DNA from: Desulfobacterium sp.
Lineage (GTDB): Bacteria > Desulfobacterota > Desulfobacteria > Desulfobacterales > Desulfobacteraceae
Reading direction: 5' to 3'
DNA length: 42,324 nucleotides
NCBI GenBank assembly: GCA_016342325.1
Contig: JAEINR010000056.1
Span: forward strand, 1-42,324
This document shows positions 8,120-15,096 of the stretch, piece by piece. Numbering within the stretch: the stretch's first letter is position 1; each line of letters begins with the position of its first letter. The notes below the pieces were generated by a model. The model ran no database searches. It saw nothing but the letters and a program-made list of their open reading frames with translations, and was not told where the DNA came from. The position numbers and the translations under genes were made by a program.

Positions 8120-10130
8120 CTCCCAGCAGCGCTCTCATTTCTTTCTTGCCGGGACCTTTACCTGGCAGCTTTTTATGGGCTGCCCTGGCCTCTATTTCCC
8201 GCTTCAAAGGACTGTACTCCTGGTCATTGCGCAATCGAATGACAGCACCGTCCGCTATTTTGTTTGACTCTAATAAACCAATCAGCTGATCAATCCGCGC
8301 CAGGCTCAGTTTGTGGTGCTCATACCACCGGTCCGCGCCATTGTATCCGTCTTTCAAACCTTGTTCAGATTTATCAAATTCATTTTTGATGCATGTGCGT
8401 TGTACCTTCAGCCGTTTCAGTTTTTCTGTATCGCCTTTTATGCAGACTTGCTCGGTGCAGTTGAGGCAGTCCCGGTGCTTCTGACAGGGCACCATTGAGA
8501 AATCATGCACACAGAATCCAAACTCGGTTACATGGGCCACACACTCCCCAATGGCATTGAGATCTTCCAATGTAACCGGCATATGCTTTTTCACTTTTTC
8601 AAGAGGTCCCAACAGTGCACCTACTCCATCGATTTTCTTAACCTTATCCAGAACCTCATATTCTGACATATGGTTATAGACGCGATTCTGGCTGATGTTC
8701 ACACGGCCAGACCATTTGGCAATATATAACTGGCCCAGATCTCCCTCTTGGGCAATGGTGTTCAAAAAGTGCCTGAGCTGATGGGAAGTGATTTTAATGG
8801 AAGATCCATCCGGGCTGACATGGCCATGACGATCCCAGATACTTTTGTGATGTTTCATGCCGACTCTCGGACCGAGGTCAAATGTAAGGGTACTCTTATT
8901 GGGGCTCCAAATAAAAACGGGTGATACCCCTTTAATGTCATTTAATTCATTTTTTCTCATACAAAAAAGAGCATTAGAGAACTTTATCCCACGTGCCCTG
9001 TTCTTCCAGGGCCATTCTTTGGGTAGCTGGTTATGAATATGATCGTTCAGGATACGGAGAGTAATGGGATCGCCATTATTGTTATGGTTATGATAGAACA
9101 ATTCATTTTTAAAATACTTATCGAGAGAAGGGGGACCCTTATGTTTTTTAGGTGGCTTCCACCCCATGGCATCATAAATTTGTACGGGTGTAAGCGGAAC
9201 ATCTTCTCCCACATTCGGGCATGCCCCATGGCGATAAAATCTGTCAGGATGATCTTCAAGCCATTTGGCCAAAACACGGGCTTCCCGGGTTAAGTCTCTC
9301 AGGCGTTTTACAGCGTCTTTGGCAATGGAGATAAATGGTGTACTGACCCATTTGATATCAGCACCATAACCTTTCCCGGCTTGGAACCTGAGTCCCAACC
9401 GAACTTCTCCCTTGCTGTCCTTTTCCCCATGGAGACAATCGACGGTCAGATCCTGGAACTCTGAAATCCGCCCTGGTGCACACATGGCAAGAGCGAATGT
9501 TGAGGTGGTGTACCTGTCCCGGGATACCTGCAGATCCTTGCCAAACATTTCAGCCATTAAATTGAGTTCATGATCGGACGGCATCTTGTTCTCGCGCCTT
9601 TCTTTCCCTTTTTTCCCTGTTCGATTGATCTCTTTGGGTTTTGAAAGGGGATTTTTCCAACCTGCAGGAAAATTGGCCATATGATGTTCGGAGAGAAAAT
9701 CCGCCAGATGGGCTAATTGATTGCCAGCCTGATAGGCAGTTGCTTTGTATTCTTTTCTTGCTACAACAACTGCTTCGTCAAGAACGGTCACATCCACCTG
9801 CGTAATATCGGCCTTGCCTTTTACTTTGAGCAGCGCAGGTTCAATACACCTGATCGCCTTGATCTCGTTTTTAAGCTTGGTCGGTTTATGGCCTTGCCGA
9901 TACCGAACATAAGCTTTTGCAAAAGGCATAATCCTTCCGCATAAAAGCTGTTCCGGCTTTACACCATGACTGGGCGCGCCTGCTTTGGTGAAATTGACAA
10001 CCCCCTTCCATCTCCAGTTATCCCACGCACCAAACACCGTCAAATCATCACGACATCGACAAATGAACGCCTCGACGTTTTTCCTGGCTTCCCGGTTCGC
10101 CTTTCCCTCAAATTGAATAATCTTGGCCAT
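8106..10130 (-). CDS. Large tyrosine recombinase, VPA1269/GmtZ-like
   Basis: The 674-residue protein has the full tyrosine-recombinase set in order: Arg221 in APGRISE, His450-X-X-Arg453 in SHQLRH, Trp473 in AKWSGR, and the candidate nucleophile Tyr485 in VYNHMS. A cysteine-rich patch follows at about 530-563 (Cys 530, 540, 549, 555, 558, 563), suggesting a metal site. The length and this C-terminal extension fit the VPA1269-type integrases used as GmtZ in Gamma-Mobile-Trio elements, by recollection and not by a search. The ATG has AAGGAG eight bases upstream and lies within the end of the preceding gene (23-base overlap). It is expected to cut and rejoin DNA at the element ends together with the two upstream recombinases. 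Confidence 0.8.
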   Translation of the reverse strand: MAKIIQFEGKANREARKNVEAFICRCRDDLTVFGAWDNWRWKGVVNFTKAGAPSHGVKPEQLLCGRIMPFAKAYVRYRQGHKPTKLKNEIKAIRCIEPALLKVKGKADITQVDVTVLDEAVVVARKEYKATAYQAGNQLAHLADFLSEHHMANFPAGWKNPLSKPKEINRTGKKGKERRENKMPSDHELNLMAEMFGKDLQVSRDRYTTSTFALAMCAPGRISEFQDLTVDCLHGEKDSKGEVRLGLRFQAGKGYGADIKWVSTPFISIAKDAVKRLRDLTREARVLAKWLEDHPDRFYRHGACPNVGEDVPLTPVQIYDAMGWKPPKKHKGPPSLDKYFKNELFYHNHNNNGDPITLRILNDHIHNQLPKEWPWKNRARGIKFSNALFCMRKNELNDIKGVSPVFIWSPNKSTLTFDLGPRVGMKHHKSIWDRHGHVSPDGSSIKITSHQLRHFLNTIAQEGDLGQLYIAKWSGRVNISQNRVYNHMSEYEVLDKVKKIDGVGALLGPLEKVKKHMPVTLEDLNAIGECVAHVTEFGFCVHDFSMVPCQKHRDCLNCTEQVCIKGDTEKLKRLKVQRTCIKNEFDKSEQGLKDGYNGADRWYEHHKLSLARIDQLIGLLESNKIADGAVIRLRNDQEYSPLKREIEARAAHKKLPGKGPGKKEMRALLGGGLG

Positions 10131-11670
10131 TACTCAACTCCTTTTTATCTATCTCTGCCTTCCGCCGATTACAGCGGAGAACAACATCTGAAACAGCCAG
10201 GATCAGTCGATCATTTACGGCGGCCATCTTGAGATCTTTTGTGACGGACAAAATCTCTCCACGCTTTTCAATCAACTCTTCAAGAATAATTTCGTGGGGC
10301 CCGTTCAACCAAGGCTGGAAGTGTGTGCATGTGTAACAGGCAATGGGTGCCATGGCACCGCAGAACCCAAAGCTGCCGCATGATCCGAGATTTTCCGCTC
10401 CATTGCCAATCCGGCTGTTTATGTCATTACCACGAATGGCGTCCTTTTCAGAATCAACCAACACCCCCTGAAAAGATTGAGCAAGCGGGGCAAGCTTATA
10501 AGCAACAGCTTTGTCGATATGCTCTACAATATCAGGGACATTACGAACGTACACCCCGACATGCTGGGTATCACTATGATCCAAGGCTTCTGCAATGACA
10601 TATTCACCCTTGCCCTCCCTGGCTAAATTGGTGCCAAGGGTATAACGGAATCGGTTTGAAGTAAGCTTAAGGGGAAATCCCGTTCGTTCAGAGTAGACAC
10701 CAAGGGTAGAAGAGGCCTCTTTCAGCACTTGATTGCAGGTGTTCTTTTTCGCGTGGTAATAATCAAACTTCAACTGATAATTCAGAGTCTTTTCGTCTAA
10801 TCCTTTATATAGAGAACTGTAGTTCGGAAAAAGAGGCAGGTTGCCAATTGAAACCGCATTCAGTTGCAGTTCAGTGATGCGCTGAATACGATCAATAACA
10901 CTCTTGGTGTGTAGATCAAGCAGGAGCCAGAGGTCTTCGGTAATCGGATACGCATTGAACTCGTCTCGCCAATTGCTATTACGCTGTTTCGCTCGAGGAA
11001 AATTGATCATATAGTCATGGACATCGCCGTTTCTTTTACGGATGACATCTTTGATTTTCAGGCTTGTAATTTGAACGGCTCGACGGCCACTATGGGCTAA
11101 AATTGAGATTAATGCGTAGTCAGACAGGCTGAGTTCACCGTTCATGTATTTGTCTAAAAGCCCATCCAGCAGTGCCGACATCTCAACGTCTGTCAAAGGC
11201 CCTGATTTAGCATCCAACAGCGCAATTGCCCTGCCTTTTTCATTGCCCTTCAATCGCCACCCTTTTAAAAGTTCAATGACCTCCTCGCTGATACCTGGAT
11301 ACCCCAATTCATGCCATTTACGAAGAAACCCTCTTAACGCTCCAAGGTAATGCTCCCGCTCTTTGCTTAATGTGGAACGGTACGAAATCAGAGAGTCACT
11401 CAGAATATCCCTGACGCCCGTTTGCTCTATATATCTTTTAAACAAGACATTCATATTTTTAGTGTGATCTGCTGAATAATTTTCCGCATAGTAGGCAAGC
11501 ACACTCAGATAGGACCCGTACACCTCCAGGTTGAGGGTTGATGCCCATGCGAGATTAAGTTCAGCGTCTTTATTGAGTCTCCAAATGGGATCTTTCAACC
11601 GAAAATCATATCCGTCTTGGGATTGATATTCCTTCGGAGTGAATGCTAAATTCTTATTTTTCTCCATCAC
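10108..11670 (-). CDS. Second tyrosine recombinase/integrase with Cys-rich segment
   Basis: The 520-residue protein carries recombinase motifs: Arg196/Arg197 in HSGRRAVQ, Asn339-X-X-Arg342 in SNRFRYT (Asn where most families have His), His365 in ALDHSDTQ, and Tyr374 in VGVYVRN. A CGSFGFCG...CYTC cluster (Cys431, 437, 445, 448) lies C-terminal to the tyrosine and may bind metal. The start is either the GTG at 11670 or the ATG at 11667; GGAGGGG upstream is placed well for both, slightly better for GTG. It overlaps the first recombinase by 17 bases and the third by 23. The His-to-Asn change is tolerated in some active recombinases, so activity is likely but not certain. Confidence 0.8.
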   Translation of the reverse strand: MMEKNKNLAFTPKEYQSQDGYDFRLKDPIWRLNKDAELNLAWASTLNLEVYGSYLSVLAYYAENYSADHTKNMNVLFKRYIEQTGVRDILSDSLISYRSTLSKEREHYLGALRGFLRKWHELGYPGISEEVIELLKGWRLKGNEKGRAIALLDAKSGPLTDVEMSALLDGLLDKYMNGELSLSDYALISILAHSGRRAVQITSLKIKDVIRKRNGDVHDYMINFPRAKQRNSNWRDEFNAYPITEDLWLLLDLHTKSVIDRIQRITELQLNAVSIGNLPLFPNYSSLYKGLDEKTLNYQLKFDYYHAKKNTCNQVLKEASSTLGVYSERTGFPLKLTSNRFRYTLGTNLAREGKGEYVIAEALDHSDTQHVGVYVRNVPDIVEHIDKAVAYKLAPLAQSFQGVLVDSEKDAIRGNDINSRIGNGAENLGSCGSFGFCGAMAPIACYTCTHFQPWLNGPHEIILEELIEKRGEILSVTKDLKMAAVNDRLILAVSDVVLRCNRRKAEIDKKELSNGQDYSI

Positions 11671-12934
11671 GGAATACCCCTCCTTTAATCATGCCTTTCT
11701 GGTGTTCCAGGATGGCTTTCTTGGCTTTTTCCTTGATGTGTCGCCTGTTGTAGATAGCTGCGGTTCCAGATCCATCCGCCCATCCCATCAGGTACGATCT
11801 CATCTGCTCTTCCCTTTCAGAACTTACCTCTTCCTTGGAGGTATCAAGCAATGCTGAAAAGGTGTAATTCCAGGTATGACGAAATGAGTGGGCATGGACA
11901 CCACTGAAATTATCTGAAACCCCTTGAACTTCTTTCATCAGTTTTCCGAAAGCACTGTTAGACAGGGGCGCGCCTTGATACGGTCCCGCTTTATGGGTAA
12001 TGAACAGATAGGGATGACGTCTGGCTTGAATAAATTTTGACCGAACCGTTGTGACATACTTGCTTATTTTTTCGGCCAGCTTGTCGTTAATGAGAAGGGT
12101 ACGCTCAAGGGTTTTAGCAAGGGGCTGGTAGGTTCTCGGGTCCGACAAACTGTCTGGTCGTCTAAAGATGTGCACTTCGTTTGAAACAAAATTAATATCT
12201 TCAACACGCAGGTTAAGCAGCTCCCCCCTACGGAGCCCCAGGAAACGTAACATTGCAAGAATCAAAGCGTTGCGTACCTGCACACCTGGATCGTGAAAAG
12301 GATTTTTCTCATGACCTGGCTTTAAAATATCCATCACCTGCTCTACAACCTTTGGGTCAAGGCCTTTTTCATCCCGGTCCCTGTTTGTCCGCCTCTTCTT
12401 CTTTGGTCTATGGGCCTTGATCCTCTTATGCATTTCAGAGATATGATTTTTATCAGCCGTGTTGTATCTATCTTTTGTAAGAATCTCCGCAAGCCACTTC
12501 AAATAATCCGCAATGAACGTCATACGATTGTATTGCGTATGGGAATAAACACCAGGGGAGGGCTTGGAAACAGCCATGCGTGCCCCTTCCTTGGTGCGTT
12601 TCAACGCAATTACATTAGACTTCTCCGGAACCTTCTCCTTCAAGGGTTTCTTACAAAAGTCCCTGAGAGACTCAACCTCTTGGAGGGTCAAGAACTCTTT
12701 CCGTCTGAAACGTTCTTCCATATCAACAGAATAGTGATCAAGCCACCTCAACAGCACCTTGAGGGAGGTGATAAAACTTTGAATCGTGGAAACAGATTGG
12801 CCACCGCCTCTTATTTGAGAGGTGATATAGAGCGTTGGGTAATAGAGAGGGATTCCGGTGGTGGCATTGACGAGCAACTTATAGCGCTCGCCATTGTCCA
12901 TTATGAAATGTTTTGTCGAGTAAATATCAGTCAT
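11654..12934 (-). CDS. First tyrosine recombinase/integrase of the element
   Basis: The 426-residue protein is the promoter-proximal gene of the six-gene operon. It has an N-terminal SAM-like DNA-binding part and a C-terminal catalytic domain: Arg235/236 in GLRRGELL, His349-X-X-Arg352 in HSFRHTW, Trp385 in MGWADG and Tyr395 in AIYNRRH. The ATG is preceded by GGAGGT about five bases upstream. A basic stretch with PKKKRRTNRDRDEK (about 178-190) lies just before the catalytic domain. By position it corresponds to the first recombinase of multi-integrase elements, and it sits nearest the element's right end. It probably acts together with the next two recombinases. Confidence 0.85.
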   Translation of the reverse strand: MTDIYSTKHFIMDNGERYKLLVNATTGIPLYYPTLYITSQIRGGGQSVSTIQSFITSLKVLLRWLDHYSVDMEERFRRKEFLTLQEVESLRDFCKKPLKEKVPEKSNVIALKRTKEGARMAVSKPSPGVYSHTQYNRMTFIADYLKWLAEILTKDRYNTADKNHISEMHKRIKAHRPKKKRRTNRDRDEKGLDPKVVEQVMDILKPGHEKNPFHDPGVQVRNALILAMLRFLGLRRGELLNLRVEDINFVSNEVHIFRRPDSLSDPRTYQPLAKTLERTLLINDKLAEKISKYVTTVRSKFIQARRHPYLFITHKAGPYQGAPLSNSAFGKLMKEVQGVSDNFSGVHAHSFRHTWNYTFSALLDTSKEEVSSEREEQMRSYLMGWADGSGTAAIYNRRHIKEKAKKAILEHQKGMIKGGVFRDGEK

Positions 12935-12961
12935 ACTACCTCCAATTATTTACTTTAATTA

Positions 12962-12991
12962 AAGGTAGCATGTATCCCATATAACGGTCAA
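12962..12991 (-). promoter_or_regulatory. Possible promoter and palindromic operator of the recombinase operon
   Basis: On the minus strand TTGACC (12991-12986) and TACCTT (12967-12962) are separated by 18 bases, a weak sigma70-like pair. Next to the -10, the perfect palindrome CTTTAATTAAAG (12953-12964) lies between promoter and start codon, where a repressor or a recombinase could bind. The -10 match is poor. Confidence 0.3.
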
Positions 12992-13016
12992 GGATAATTT
13001 TACACTATAAAAACAA

Positions 13017-13042
13017 AAGAGCCCCGCGTTTACGGGGCTCTT
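13017..13042 (-). terminator. Intrinsic terminator of ssb
   Basis: A 10-bp perfect stem (AAGAGCCCCG with CGGGGCTCTT) has a 6-base loop. On the minus strand it is followed by TTTGTTTTTATAG. It stands about 35 bases after the ssb stop and marks the last core feature before the mobile element. Confidence 0.85.
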
Positions 13043-13077
13043 CGTATTAAATTTTACATTTTAGTCTAAGGTATGTG

Positions 13078-13653
13078 TCAGAACGGAATGTCATCCGCCG
13101 GAGGCACGCTGCCACCACCGCCCTGGGGAGTTCCGCCGCCCTGGTAGCCGCCACCACCCTGGGGGGCTCCGCCGCCCTGGTAACCGCCGCCACCCTGGGG
13201 GGCTCCGCCGCCCTGGTAACCGCCGCCGCCCTGGGGAGCACCGCCACCCTGATAGCCGCCACCCTGGGGATCGGGCTGCTGATACCCGCCGCCACCCTGC
13301 TGGGGAGGCTGATAACCGCCCTGCTGACCACCGCCGCCACCGGAATTGATGAAATTGAATTCCCGCACGATGATATCGGTGGAGTACCGTGTGACGCCGT
13401 CTTTTTCATATTGGCTGTAGGTGATTTCGCCTTCGACATAGAGCTGATTGCCCTTGTTGACATACTGGGAAATCAGCTCGCCTGTTTTATTGAAGGCGGT
13501 GCAACGATGCCACTGTGTGACCTCCTGGCCATCCTTCGCTTTTCTTGAAGTTGCAAGGGAAAATTTACATACCGCCATCCCCGATGGGGTGTATGTCATT
13601 TCCGGATCTCTGCCGAGACGACCTAGGATAATCGCTTTGTTAACGCCAGCCAT
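13078..13653 (-). CDS. ssb: Single-stranded DNA-binding protein SSB
   Basis: The 191-residue protein coats single-stranded DNA in replication, repair and recombination. The N-terminal OB fold (about 1-108) begins AGVNKAIILGRLGRDPEM, typical of bacterial SSB. The C-terminus ends in the acidic-tip-like DDIPF that recruits partner proteins. Between them is a Gly/Gln/Pro-rich linker built from four 12-residue repeats (131-178). The ATG has CAGGAG about eight bases upstream. It has its own promoter and terminator, so it is probably transcribed alone. The linker is longer and more regular than in the E. coli protein. Confidence 0.96.
   Translation of the reverse strand: MAGVNKAIILGRLGRDPEMTYTPSGMAVCKFSLATSRKAKDGQEVTQWHRCTAFNKTGELISQYVNKGNQLYVEGEITYSQYEKDGVTRYSTDIIVREFNFINSGGGGGQQGGYQPPQQGGGGYQQPDPQGGGYQGGGAPQGGGGYQGGGAPQGGGGYQGGGAPQGGGGYQGGGTPQGGGGSVPPADDIPF
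13120..13263 (-). repeat. Four in-frame 36-bp tandem repeats in the ssb linker
   Basis: Each 36-bp unit encodes twelve residues of the type GGGYQGGGAPQG; the last has Thr for Ala. The copies are nearly identical in DNA, so copy number could change by slippage without breaking the frame. Confidence 0.9.
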
Positions 13654-13747
13654 GGTAAACTCCTGTTACTTTATGTTTTGCATTATGTAAATTCTTGTGT
13701 TGTGGCATTGATTATTGAACCATTAGTGTTCCTTATCTAAAGAATAA

Positions 13748-13776
13748 CTTTTACCGGAATATTCAGCATGTGTCAA
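13748..13776 (-). promoter_or_regulatory. Probable sigma70 promoter of ssb
   Basis: On the minus strand a perfect TTGACA (13776-13771) is followed after 17 bases by TAAAAG (13753-13748), about 95 bases before the ssb start codon. The -10 matches four of six consensus bases. Confidence 0.5.
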
Positions 13777-13819
13777 TTCCAGCGTTTACTTGGGGGGTGG
13801 GAAAGGGTATAGAAGGGGC

Positions 13820-14995
13820 ATGAAACCAACATCATTTGAAAAACGGATAAAGCGACGGGTGACGGCACGGAGCCAAACCTTTTTTGCCTCCTCGGCCCCG
13901 GGGCTGAAGCAGCTCCTTAAAAAAGAGTTTGAAAGCCTGCCCATACCGCCGGACAGCATCACCATGGCAGAGGGAGGGGTTGGATTTACAGGCCCCATGA
14001 AAGCCTGCTATCTTGCCAACCTCTATCTGGGCACCGCCTCCAGGATCACCATGGAGATCGCGGAATTCAAGGCTGAAAACTTCAGGACCCTTGAAAAAAA
14101 GCTGTCCCAGGTGGAGTGGGAACTCTACCTTCCCAAAAACGGCCCCATCCATGTGGAGGCCACAACCCGACACTCGCGACTCTACCACACGGCCGCCATC
14201 GAAGAGCGGGCAACCGGGATCATCCAAAAGCATCTCCAGGACGATTCCCTGGAAAAGAACCCGCCATTGCCAACCCAACGGATCTTCATCCGGGCCAAGG
14301 ACGACCGGTTTCACGTCTCCCTTGACACCAGCGGGGAGCTCCTCCACAAGCGGGGAATTACCGCCATGGTGGGCACGGCGCCCCTGCGGGCGACCCTTGC
14401 CCGGGCCATCCTCGAAAGAACCGGATTTGCAGGCAATGAGCCCTTGATCGATCCCATGTGCGGGTCGGGTAATTTCACCCTTGAGGCGGCCATGATGGCT
14501 GCCGAAATTCCCCCCGGGTTTTACCGGCGGTTTGCCTTTGAACACTTTCCCTGTTTCTCCGATGCCCAGTGGCGCCACTTGAAAAAAACGGCAGCAAAAG
14601 AGTTCCGGAAAGGAAAATCACCCCTCATCTTTGGCTTTGACACGGCGACAAAGCTGGTTGAGGATCTGGGAGATACCGTGGCAGACTATCCTTTTTCCTC
14701 CTTTGTATCCGTGGGCCAACAGAACTTTTTCGATATTGTGCCAGGGGAGATCACCGGCCGAACAGGGGTGGTGGTGCTGAACCCGCCCTATGGAAAACGG
14801 CTGGGAAAAAAGAGCGACATCACCACCCAGTACAAGGAAATCGGAGCCAAGCTTGCCCGGGACTTCCAGGGCTGGCGAGTGGGCATCATCCTGCCCGAAC
14901 CCGACCTTGCAAAGCTTCTGCCATTTTCAACCGATCTTCATCCCCTGTTCCATGGGGGGCTTGAGATCCATGTGGCCACGGGTATCATCTCCTAA
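13820..14995 (+). CDS. THUMP-domain class I SAM-dependent RNA methyltransferase (RlmL N-terminal-like)
   Basis: The 391-residue protein is predicted from the ATG at 13820, with GAAGGGG just upstream; a TTG at 13790 would add ten residues unlike the family. A THUMP RNA-binding region covers about 50-160. The UPF0020-type methyltransferase domain has the SAM loop DPMCGSGNFTLEA at 211-223 and the catalytic NPPYG at 321-325. Its size matches the N-terminal half of E. coli RlmL, which makes N2-methylguanosine in 23S rRNA; single-domain versions are common. It probably modifies rRNA in the cytoplasm. It lies divergent from ssb with no partner gene. The exact target guanosine cannot be told from sequence. 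Confidence 0.85.
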   Translation: MKPTSFEKRIKRRVTARSQTFFASSAPGLKQLLKKEFESLPIPPDSITMAEGGVGFTGPMKACYLANLYLGTASRITMEIAEFKAENFRTLEKKLSQVEWELYLPKNGPIHVEATTRHSRLYHTAAIEERATGIIQKHLQDDSLEKNPPLPTQRIFIRAKDDRFHVSLDTSGELLHKRGITAMVGTAPLRATLARAILERTGFAGNEPLIDPMCGSGNFTLEAAMMAAEIPPGFYRRFAFEHFPCFSDAQWRHLKKTAAKEFRKGKSPLIFGFDTATKLVEDLGDTVADYPFSSFVSVGQQNFFDIVPGEITGRTGVVVLNPPYGKRLGKKSDITTQYKEIGAKLARDFQGWRVGIILPEPDLAKLLPFSTDLHPLFHGGLEIHVATGIIS

Positions 14996-15055
14996 CCCGG
15001 ACAAGCCGGAACTAAATAGTTATCTTGATTCTCTTGCCCCAAAAAAACAAAAAAA

Positions 15056-15078
15056 GCCCGGGCCAAAACGGCCCGGGC
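15056..15078 (-). terminator. Intrinsic terminator of the acyl-CoA dehydrogenase gene
   Basis: A perfect 9-bp GC stem (GCCCGGGCC with GGCCCGGGC) and a 5-base loop are followed on the minus strand by a long T-rich tract (TTTTTTTGTTTTTTT). It lies about 20 bases after the stop at 15097. Confidence 0.9.
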
Positions 15079-15096
15079 AGATGATTTCAGGAAAGT

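Larger units (their letters stand above)
1..12967. mobile_element. Right part of an integrated mobile element carrying a defence operon and a multi-recombinase operon
   Basis: The segment holds a defence operon (1-4993, plus strand) and a six-gene recombinase/helicase operon (4977-12934, minus strand), all unlike the housekeeping genes to the right. Base composition changes by eye: the defence genes are AT-rich with many A and T runs, the recombinase operon is intermediate, and DNA from ssb onward is GC-rich. The right limit is placed between the first recombinase start (12934) and the ssb terminator (13017-13042). A 12-bp palindrome at 12953-12964 is the only structure noticed there. The left end lies outside the window. 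No att repeats could be established from one end, so the exact boundary is inferred. Confidence 0.6.

Noticed and set aside
13120-13263. Regular 36-bp repeats that resemble a CRISPR array in period
   Set aside because: There are no unique spacers; the copies are back to back and encode the Gly-rich SSB linker in frame.
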